NCBI GenBank assembly: GCA_050011095.1
Contig: JBEKJU010000070.1
Coordinates: 1 to 13,542, forward strand
Length of the DNA stretch: 13,542 bases
Source of the DNA: JBEKJU01 sp050011095
Lineage (GTDB): Bacteria > Desulfobacterota > Syntrophorhabdia > Syntrophorhabdales > WCHB1-27
Reading direction: 5' to 3'
Positions within the stretch are counted from its first letter, which is position 1. Each line of letters starts with the position of its first letter. Under the pieces are notes generated by a model that saw only the letters and a program-made list of their open reading frames with translations, was not told the DNA's origin and searched no databases. A program made the position numbers and the translations under genes. This document shows, in pieces, positions 6,563 through 11,474 of this stretch.

Positions 6563-7153
6563 ATGAAGAAAACCCGCCCCGGTAATACCCGGAATACCGT
6601 GAGCGATGATCAAGCAATTAGCATCCTGCTTGAGAACATCAGGAAACTGGTGCAAACAGCCAGAAGGACGGCTGTGGCCACCATCAATTCCGTACGGGTT
6701 GTCACCAACTTTGAAATAGGACGCCTGATCGTCGAGCATGAGCAGGCCGGAGCGCGACGGGCAGAATATGGGAAGGAGGTCCTGAGAACGCTGTCTACAC
6801 GGTTGATGAATGAATTCGGTCAAGGGTTTTCGAAGCGCAATCTCGAATACATGCGCAGGTTTTATCTCCTTTACCGGGAAAGACTTTCGCAGATTGCGCA
6901 GACACCGTCTGCGCAATTGCCCGTCTAGGCGGAAGGCCGCGAAGCCGGCAGAATAACGCAGACACCGTCTGCGCAATTCAGTCTTGGCTGGTCCCATTAT
7001 GTCTTCCTGATGGCTATAGACGATGGCGAGGAGCGGAGTTTCTATGAGATCGAGGCTCTAGGCCAGAATGAGATGCCTGACCGGAGCCCGACACATGACG
7101 GGCGGACAGGGTGCGTATTGCCCGGTAGGGATGCCCCGCTCTGTATGCAATGA
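6563..7153 (+). pseudogene. DUF1016 (YhcG-like) nuclease, N-terminal part, broken by an amber codon
   Basis: The ATG at 6563 opens 121 residues typical of the DUF1016 N-terminal domain (NFEIGRLIVEHEQAGARRAE, YGKEVLRTLSTRL, FSKRNLEYMRRFY). They end at TAG 6926-6928. The same frame then continues with the conserved SLGWSHYVFLMAIDD and ERSFYEIEAL, up to about 7069, before losing family character. The second copy at 8196 has CAG where this one has TAG, so the stop is a point mutation. The C-terminal PDDEXK nuclease domain found in full-length members is absent. The ribosome site (AAGGAG, 14 nt from the ATG) is far from the start. Such proteins are associated with restriction or mobile islands. 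I call it dead; a short N-terminal product remains possible. Confidence 0.8.
6740..6971 (+). repeat. 232-bp direct repeat, copy 1 (DUF1016 segment)
   Basis: This segment aligns without gaps to 8196-8427, with about 12 differences in 232 positions (roughly 95% identity), mostly transitions. The two copies flank 1.2 kb holding the TumE pair, an XRE stub and a primase remnant. Confidence 0.88.
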
Positions 7154-7156
7154 ATC

Positions 7157-7537
7157 TCAAAGAAGCCATTCCATAATCTCCGCAAGCACATCCCTGAGCT
7201 GCGGCGCTCCGGCCTCTACGATCTCGTCGCCTTCGAAGTGCTTATGATCGGTAAAAGACAGCGGAGGTTTGTGCCGTGCGTTATCGTACCGGAAAACCAG
7301 CCGCCCGCCTTTCTGCTGATAGTGATACGAGTAGCTGAGCTTCTGCACCCTGTAGCGCACGTCGACATACTCCGTGAAGAAGAGTTCGGAACCGTCCATA
7401 AACGTGATCTTCCCCTCCACGATGCCTATCTTGTCTGTCCGGTAGTCGGTCTTAAGGTTGGAGGTGACGATCAGATTGGTCTTCGAAATATCGTTGACGG
7501 TCTTGGCAAGGCCCGCGACATAGTCACGCAGCAACAA
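7157..7537 (-). CDS. TumE-family toxin (DUF6516)
   Basis: 126 residues. The family pattern is clear: a Gly-Lys-Ile-x-Phe-x-Asp-Gly-Ser-Glu-Leu strand (GKITFMDGSELFFTEYVDV), then KLSYSYHYQQ, then LVFRYDNARHKP followed by FTDHKHFEGDEI. Proteins of this kind are annotated as TumE toxins of two-gene toxin-antitoxin systems; the biochemical target is not visible from sequence. The start is TTG (7535-7537), inside the end of the upstream partner gene, which suggests translational coupling. The stop lies 3 bp from the end of the convergent DUF1016 remnant. It is full length with no broken motif. Confidence 0.82.
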   Translation of the reverse strand: MLLRDYVAGLAKTVNDISKTNLIVTSNLKTDYRTDKIGIVEGKITFMDGSELFFTEYVDVRYRVQKLSYSYHYQQKGGRLVFRYDNARHKPPLSFTDHKHFEGDEIVEAGAPQLRDVLAEIMEWLL

Positions 7538-7820
7538 AGCGGATGCCCTTGAGCTGCTTCAGATCGGCTTCGATCCGGTCCCTGATCATCAGTTCGCCCG
7601 CCCATCTGACATACTCGTCGTCGCCTTTTTTTACGTCCTCCGCGCTAAACTGTCTTTGAAAGGTGTCGGAGGAGATGCCGTATCTCTTCTCGAAGCGGCT
7701 GATCTGGCGGTTGGTCTTCTCCAGGCCCAGCTCCATGCGCCGGATCTCCGCAACGACGGCAGCCTTCACCATGTCGACAGCCTTATCCTTGCTCTCGGAC
7801 TGAACCTTCAGCCTGGTCAT
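7524..7820 (-). CDS. Probable antitoxin partner of the TumE-family protein
   Basis: 98 residues, strongly charged and helical (MTRLKVQSESKDKAVDMVKA, then RRMELGLEKTNRQISRFEKRYGISSDTFQ). The FEKRYGxSSxxF pattern recurs in the small proteins encoded just upstream of DUF6516/TumE toxins. The ribosome site AGGAGG is 8 nt before the ATG. It overlaps the toxin by 14 bp and precedes it, the usual antitoxin-first order. There is no DNA-binding motif I can point to, so autoregulation cannot be inferred. The role rests on position and the recurrent pattern. Confidence 0.72.
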   Translation of the reverse strand: MTRLKVQSESKDKAVDMVKAAVVAEIRRMELGLEKTNRQISRFEKRYGISSDTFQRQFSAEDVKKGDDEYVRWAGELMIRDRIEADLKQLKGIRFVAA

Positions 7821-7833
7821 TGCTCATTCCTCC

Positions 7834-8025
7834 TTATGACTGGCTTTGCTTGTATTGGTTGATGAAGGCGGGGACAAACTCCATGATCTTCTCTTGCTGG
7901 CGCCTGGGCAGGCCCGATGCCTCCTCAAAGACCTTGCGCAGCTTCCCGTCCGGCCCGCCCTTCTTCATGATTCCTAACCTGTGAACAATATGATAACACA
8001 TCAATGAGTATGAGTCATTCATCAT
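7834..8025 (-). pseudogene. C-terminal stub of an XRE-type regulator
   Basis: 63 residues are open from an ATG at 8025. The last 42 (KGGPDGKLRKVFEEASGLPR, RQQEKIMEFVPAFINQYKQS) match the C-terminal tail of XRE helix-turn-helix regulators, where an LPRRQQEKI helix follows the DNA-binding domain. The helix-turn-helix itself is missing, and the first 20 residues look like chance sequence. A shorter product could start at the ATG for MKKGGPDG. It lies 13 bp before the TumE antitoxin gene and may share its transcript. The most likely reading is a gene truncated at its 5' end. Confidence 0.5.
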
Positions 8026-8065
8026 TTTTTACCTGACGGCTTTTTGAAGGAGGCGGCCTGTTGGA

Positions 8066-8195
8066 GTGGAGATATCCAAGGCAGAGATCGAGGCCGTCAA
8101 GTCCGCCATAACCTCGTGGACGTGGTCGCCTCCTACGGCATAAGAAGAAAGGATCGGATTTGCCAAGGCCCCCCGGCTCAGTCTCTTCGACAAGT
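8066..8195 (+). pseudogene. Remnant of a DnaG-type primase N-terminus (CHC2 zinc-finger region)
   Basis: Three successive frames give the start of a primase. VEISKAEIEAVKSAI starts at a GTG at 8066, NLVDVVASYGIRRK follows in another frame, then KKGSDL in a third. Together they match the opening of DnaG-like primases (x-KAEIE-x-VK...LVDVVxxYGI-x-LKKKGxx), just before the CHC2 zinc-binding motif, which is not recognisable. Two frameshifts within 100 bp and an abrupt join to DUF1016 sequence at 8195/8196 show that it is dead. It is probably left from a phage or plasmid replication gene. Confidence 0.55.
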
Positions 8196-8437
8196 GAGCA
8201 GGCCGGAGCGCGACGGGCAGAATATGGGAAGGAGGTCCTGAGAACACTATCTAAACGATTGATGAATGAATTCGGTCAAGGGTTTTCGAAGCGCAATCTC
8301 GAATGCATGCGCAGGTTTTATCTCTTTTACCGGGAAAGACTTTCGCAGATTGCGCAGACGCCGTCTGCGCAATTGCCCGTCCAGGTGCAAGGCCGCGAAA
8401 CCGGCAAAATAACGCAGACACCGTCTGGGATGGCTAT
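8196..8437 (+). pseudogene. Second DUF1016 fragment (copy 2 of the 232-bp direct repeat)
   Basis: 8196-8427 is about 95% identical to 6740-6971. It lacks the start of the gene and encodes EQAGARRAEYGKEVLRTLSK through RLSQIAQTPSAQLPVQVQGR in an open frame. The amber codon of copy 1 is CAG here. After 8427 about 37 bp are missing relative to copy 1, and GATGGCTAT (8429-8437, also at 7009-7017) resumes the match before it is lost. The upstream joint falls directly on the primase remnant. The fragment has no start signal and cannot make a nuclease. Confidence 0.8.
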
Positions 8438-8461
8438 GGGGTCAAATTTATTCTTGATTTG

Positions 8462-8491
8462 CCCTCTTCCCTCACGGGAGGGCTTGAGGGG
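8462..8491. terminator. Imperfect GC-rich hairpin downstream of vapC
   Basis: CCCTC-TTCCCTC and GAGGG-CTTGAGGG can pair as two blocks of CCCTC/GAGGG separated by a small internal loop, with a 4-nt apex. It lies about 60 bp past the vapC stop. There is no T-run, so it may be a weak terminator or a REP-like palindrome; the preceding GGGGTCAAATTTATTCTTGA resembles sequence often seen beside REP-associated transposases. Confidence 0.3.
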
Positions 8492-8548
8492 GATATGGGA
8501 TGTCCTCAAAGTCGGCCTGGATACCCCTTGCCAATAGCGGCAGAGAAT

Positions 8549-8971
8549 TCAGATGGTCAGGTCCTTCAGCGTTATCATCGGCGCATGGGAATCCATTTTC
8601 CCCACGAATTTCTCGTCGGCGGTCACGAGCACTGCCCCCACCTCATGGGCAGCAGCAAGATAGGCCGCGTCATAGAAGCTCACGTTCTTTGTTTTCATCC
8701 ATAAAAAACACCGCTCTATCATGGCGTCGGTAAGCGCGATTCCCCGAATCCCGAGCTTTCTGAGAATCTCCATCCTGCTTTTTGCTTCAGGCGCGAATTC
8801 CCGGCCCAGGAAATTGGCTACTTCATATTCCCAGAGGGTCGGCGCCCACAGATCATCCTTTCCTTCAGCCCACGAGGTGAGAAGCCCTGTGGCTTTTTCC
8901 TGATCAGGCTCTTCTCTGTCGCCCATTACCCACTTGACGATGACAGAGGCGTCGATGACATAGCTCCCCAT
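8549..8971 (-). CDS. vapC: VapC-type PIN-domain toxin
   Basis: 140 residues forming one PIN domain. The four expected acidic residues are D7 (YVIDASVIVKW), E50 (WEYEVANFL), D101 (SFYDAAYLAAA) and D119 (VLVTADEKF). Length and motif order fit VapC ribonucleases, which cleave specific RNAs such as tRNA using Mg2+. The ATG overlaps the stop of vapB by one base (TGATG), so the two are translationally coupled. All catalytic residues are intact, and with its antitoxin this is the best preserved toxin-antitoxin pair in the patch. The RNA target cannot be read from sequence. Confidence 0.9.
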   Translation of the reverse strand: MGSYVIDASVIVKWVMGDREEPDQEKATGLLTSWAEGKDDLWAPTLWEYEVANFLGREFAPEAKSRMEILRKLGIRGIALTDAMIERCFLWMKTKNVSFYDAAYLAAAHEVGAVLVTADEKFVGKMDSHAPMITLKDLTI

Positions 8972-9210
8972 CAGTGAGTCTCCCTGTCGGCTGAAAGACC
9001 GGCCACGATAGCTGCCGTGCTCAACTTCTTGCCACGATTGGATTCCTTGAGAAGCTCGCTCACCGCCGATCTCCTTCGTATGAGCTCCAGCTCCCTTCGC
9101 AATGCCTCGTTGACTACCTTGCTCCTCTTGCCCGCGGGAACAAGGTCTTCCATTTCCCGTGCCACATCGTTATCGATGAGAAAGTTTATCTTCCGTGAGG
9201 TTTGACCCAT
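8971..9210 (-). CDS. vapB: VapB-type ribbon-helix-helix antitoxin
   Basis: 79 residues. An N-terminal ribbon-helix-helix is suggested by the strand SRKINFLIDNDVAREMEDLV (5-24) followed by KRSKVVNEALRRELELIRR. The charged tail (50-79) would wrap the PIN toxin. The ribosome site GGAGG lies 6 nt before the ATG. It is antitoxin-first, transcribed with vapC from the promoter at 9250-9278, which it probably represses together with VapC. Confidence 0.82.
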   Translation of the reverse strand: MGQTSRKINFLIDNDVAREMEDLVPAGKRSKVVNEALRRELELIRRRSAVSELLKESNRGKKLSTAAIVAGLSADRETH

Positions 9211-9249
9211 AGTAGACCTCCATATCAGGAATACAATTGCTACCTATTA

Positions 9250-9278
9250 ATTATACCCCACCATATGAGGTATCACAA
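9250..9278 (-). promoter_or_regulatory. Strong sigma70 promoter for vapBC
   Basis: Read on the minus strand, TTGTGA (9278-9273), a 17-bp spacer and a perfect TATAAT (9255-9250) lead into a leader of about 30 nt and the vapB ribosome site. The spacer contains CATATG, a palindrome that could be part of the VapB operator. Confidence 0.7.
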
Positions 9279-9344
9279 CCAAAAAAAGAGGCCGGACACT
9301 ATCGCATGAGGCGGAGCGGACGGACGTTTTCGGCGATTTCTAGT

Positions 9345-9364
9345 GTGATAAAATTGTGATAAAA
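9345..9364 (+). repeat. Two direct GTGATAAAA repeats, one helical turn apart
   Basis: GTGATAAAA occurs at 9345-9353 and 9356-9364, an 11-bp period. Nearby, TGTACCCTA occurs at 9598-9606 and 9610-9618, a 12-bp period. Paired short repeats flanking an attachment site are typical arm-type sites for integrase or excisionase, but no binding is shown. Confidence 0.45.
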
Positions 9365-9446
9365 CAGATCGAAAAAGACCGAAATAGATGGAATGGACTA
9401 AACCATATGGAATCGAAAAAGCTTAGCAATATTAATATATTAGGGG

Positions 9447-9468
9447 AATCAGACCACGTATCAAGGAC
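9447..9468 (+). repeat. 22-bp direct repeat, right copy
   Basis: Matches 5721-5742 at 21 of 22 bases. It lies 18 bp before the initiator tRNA fragment, so the right edge of the toxin-antitoxin patch coincides with the attachment region. Confidence 0.6.
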
Positions 9469-9486
9469 CGTCGGAATGTCATAAAA

Positions 9487-9533
9487 TCGGGCTCATAACC
9501 CGAAGGTCGCAAGTTCAAATCTTGCCCCCGCAA
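9487..9533 (+). tRNA. 3' fragment of initiator tRNA-Met (CAU), attachment-site remnant
   Basis: The anticodon arm is TCGGG-CTCATAA-CCCGA (9487-9503), with anticodon CAT at 9494-9496. A 5-nt variable loop follows, then the T arm GCAAG-TTCAAAT-CTTGC (9509-9525) and the acceptor 3' strand CCCCGCA with A73. Three consecutive G:C pairs in the anticodon stem are the hallmark of initiator tRNA. The 5' acceptor strand and D arm are absent: upstream sequence does not fit them. This is a 3' tRNA piece of the kind left by tyrosine integrases that target tRNA genes, and it is not a working tRNA. The integrase gene starts 186 bp downstream. Confidence 0.85.
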
Positions 9534-9546
9534 TTTAAGCAATATC

Positions 9547-9579
9547 AGGGACTCGCAGAACATGCAGGTTCCTTTTTTT
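9547..9579 (+). terminator. Intrinsic terminator after the tRNA fragment
   Basis: AGGGACTCGCAGAACATGCA then GGTTCCT forms an imperfect hairpin followed by seven Ts. It starts 13 bp after the tRNA 3' end, as the terminator of the original tRNA gene would. It is one of two copies. Confidence 0.75.
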
Positions 9580-9643
9580 ATGCGTTTTTTGCCGTTGTGT
9601 ACCCTAAATTGTACCCTACGGCGCCGGATCGGTAAGTAATACT

Positions 9644-9676
9644 AGGGACTTGCAGAACATGCAGGTCCCTTTTTTT
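9644..9676 (+). terminator. Second, near-identical terminator
   Basis: Identical to 9547-9579 at 31 of 33 positions. Here the stem AGGGAC/GTCCCT with inner TGCA/TGCA is better paired and is followed by seven Ts. Starting exactly 97 bp after the first copy, it may be a duplicated terminator or part of an attachment core repeated by recombination. It insulates the integrase from upstream transcription. Confidence 0.75.
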
Positions 9677-9719
9677 CCTACCAAGGCGGGACCTGCCATC
9701 ACTATAAGGAGGTGCCGGG

Positions 9720-10976
9720 ATGGCAAGTCTCAAGAAACGCGGTAAGAGGTACTACATGCAGTACTACGTGGGGAAGAAGAAGGTAACGAAGTCGCTGGGC
9801 ACGTCATCTCTCCAGATAGCGAAAGAGAAGCTCAGGCAGCACGAGTCGGCCAGCTTCCGCGGGGAGGAGGTAGTCATGCCGACGAGAACCCCCATCGCCG
9901 AGGTGGTCGGCGCTTTCGTCGGAAACATGATCGGCAAGAAAAGAATGCGCAACGCCGCGAAGGACGTGTACTATCTCAGGGAGGCTTTCGGGCCCGTCTG
10001 CCCGGAACTCCAGATCAAGAACGAGAAGATAAGCAGGAAGGGAAAGAAAAGTTCTTCCATCAAGGCGTGCAGGCGTATAGAGGCGTCCTATTTTGAATGG
10101 GTACGGACAGCCGATGTTGCCGCGGCGATTGCGGAACATGTTAGATACAAGGGCATCAAGGGCAAGACGGCGAACCGGTTTAGGGAAGTGCTCGTTCGTT
10201 TGTATAACTGGGCGATAAAGGAAGGTGGAGTGAAGATGCCGGGAAACGTGAATCCTGCCGCCGCAGTGGAGCGGTACAAGGAAACGGCGCCGGTGATACG
10301 TTTCTTGGACCGCGATCAAATCGATGAGCAACTGGCGGCGCTCAGGGACCAGCCTGTGTTACAGGTCATGGTAGCGATTTACATCTATGCCGGACTGAGA
10401 CGGGAGGAGCTGCTATGGCTGACGCTTGACGATGTCGATTCGGGAGCGGGTCCGAGAGGCGTGATCAGGATTCGGGCAAAGGAGGCCGGCGGAGAATTCT
10501 GGCAGCCGAAAACCGGCAAAAACAGGATCGTTCCGATCAGCCGGACCCTGAAGACACATCTCGACGCCTACATTCCCCGCAGAGTAGAAGGCAGTTGGTA
10601 TTTCCCGAGCCCCGAGGGGAAAAGATGGGATACAGACAACTTCTCCCAGTCGTTGCGCGAAGCAAACAGGAAGGCCGGGCTCAAATGGGCGTGCCTCGAC
10701 TTCAGGCACACCTTCGGCTCGCATCTCGCGATGAAAGGCGAGAGCCTGTACAAGATTTCCGAGCTGATGGGGAACTCTCCCGAGATTTGCCGGAAGCATT
10801 ACGCGCACCTGATGCCTGAATCACTCGTGGACTCGGTGGAATTCGGAGAGACCGGGGCGCACCTTGAATCCCCCGATCCTATGGCTCCACTATCGCCATC
10901 CGGCGGGGATGACAGGCAGCCACCTAAAAGGCTGCGTCTGGTAGTGGCCAATTCAAAGGTGGTGAAGAGCCGCTAA
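9720..10976 (+). CDS. Tyrosine site-specific integrase
   Basis: 418 residues. The N-terminus has an arm-binding-like strand set (KKRGKRYYMQYYVGKKKVTK), then a helical core-binding domain (about 55-190, with FREVLVRLYNWAI), then the catalytic domain (195-370). Catalytic residues are R227 (YAGLRREEL), K264 (PKTGKNR), R329 (CLDFRHTFGSHLA) and the nucleophile Y361 (CRKHYAHLM). The first His of the usual HxxR box is Leu326, and the GHS histidine is Asn352 (GNSPE); both changes occur in some integrase lineages. The C-terminal 40 residues are Pro-rich and basic. AAGGAGGT lies 6 nt before the ATG. The tRNA fragment and short repeats upstream are its likely attachment region. Confidence 0.93.
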   Translation: MASLKKRGKRYYMQYYVGKKKVTKSLGTSSLQIAKEKLRQHESASFRGEEVVMPTRTPIAEVVGAFVGNMIGKKRMRNAAKDVYYLREAFGPVCPELQIKNEKISRKGKKSSSIKACRRIEASYFEWVRTADVAAAIAEHVRYKGIKGKTANRFREVLVRLYNWAIKEGGVKMPGNVNPAAAVERYKETAPVIRFLDRDQIDEQLAALRDQPVLQVMVAIYIYAGLRREELLWLTLDDVDSGAGPRGVIRIRAKEAGGEFWQPKTGKNRIVPISRTLKTHLDAYIPRRVEGSWYFPSPEGKRWDTDNFSQSLREANRKAGLKWACLDFRHTFGSHLAMKGESLYKISELMGNSPEICRKHYAHLMPESLVDSVEFGETGAHLESPDPMAPLSPSGGDDRQPPKRLRLVVANSKVVKSR

Positions 10977-10980
10977 AAAG

Positions 10981-11018
10981 AAGCCGCCCTCTGGGACTTG
11001 CGAGGTGGAGGGCGGCTT
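10981..11018 (-). terminator. Intrinsic terminator of the small HTH gene
   Basis: AAGCCGCCCTC (10981-10991) and GAGGGCGGCTT (11008-11018) are a perfect 11-bp inverted repeat with a 16-nt loop. On the minus strand the stem is followed by CTTTTTA, so it should end transcription of the HTH gene. On the plus strand it follows the integrase by 4 bp but has no T-run. Confidence 0.7.
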
Positions 11019-11029
11019 GCGGAGCAGGT

Positions 11030-11296
11030 CTACAGAATGGATTTATTCTCTAATACCATCACCTCCTTCTTGAGGTAACGGACGAGCCCGTTTTTGCCCT
11101 CGCCGAGTAGAAGCCGATGCAAGCCGGCCCTCCTGGCTATGCGATCGACCGAAGACCTGGAGCACTGCCAGCGTCGCGCGAGCTCGCTTGGAGTTATGAA
11201 GGGGGATGTGTCGTCTGCTGCGGATCGGTGCAGCCTTCCGTTTTTGGTAACGACAGCAGCCTCGTCTCCCTTCATCGCCTCGCTCTCATCGGTCAT
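11030..11296 (-). CDS. Small helix-turn-helix protein, probable excisionase or element regulator
   Basis: 88 residues. Residues 34-82 (ITPSELARRWQCSRSSVDRI then ARRAGLHRLLLGEGKNGLVR) form a winged-helix/MerR-like DNA-binding domain of the type seen in excisionases and AlpA-like regulators. Residues 1-30 are polar and probably disordered. The gene converges on the integrase with 53 bp between the stops. A ribosome site is weak at the first ATG; the ATG seven codons in has GAGG nearby and may be the true start. Position beside an integrase favours a recombination directionality factor, but a plain repressor is equally possible. Confidence 0.65.
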   Translation of the reverse strand: MTDESEAMKGDEAAVVTKNGRLHRSAADDTSPFITPSELARRWQCSRSSVDRIARRAGLHRLLLGEGKNGLVRYLKKEVMVLENKSIL

Positions 11297-11474
11297 ATTG
11301 ACTATTACTTCTCGAAGAGCAGAACTTGATCAGTGGTGCCGAAGGAAATGAAAAGATTGATGAGACTTGGATAAGAAGATTCAGAACCGAAGGCTATGAT
11401 GCGGTCAGTTGACCTCTGGCGACGGTGAAGTCTGTTCGGCTGGTGGTTGCACAAAATCGCCAAAGGGCAGGGAT

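Noticed and set aside
7238..7552. Plus-strand 104-residue frame over the TumE-family gene
   Set aside because: Antisense shadow; the minus strand holds the family motifs and coupled partner.
8500..8733. Plus-strand frames over vapC
   Set aside because: Antisense to a clear PIN-domain gene with intact catalytic residues on the minus strand.
9430..9533. Complete tRNA-Met gene
   Set aside because: The sequence before the anticodon stem cannot form a D arm or the 5' acceptor strand; only the 3' part is present.
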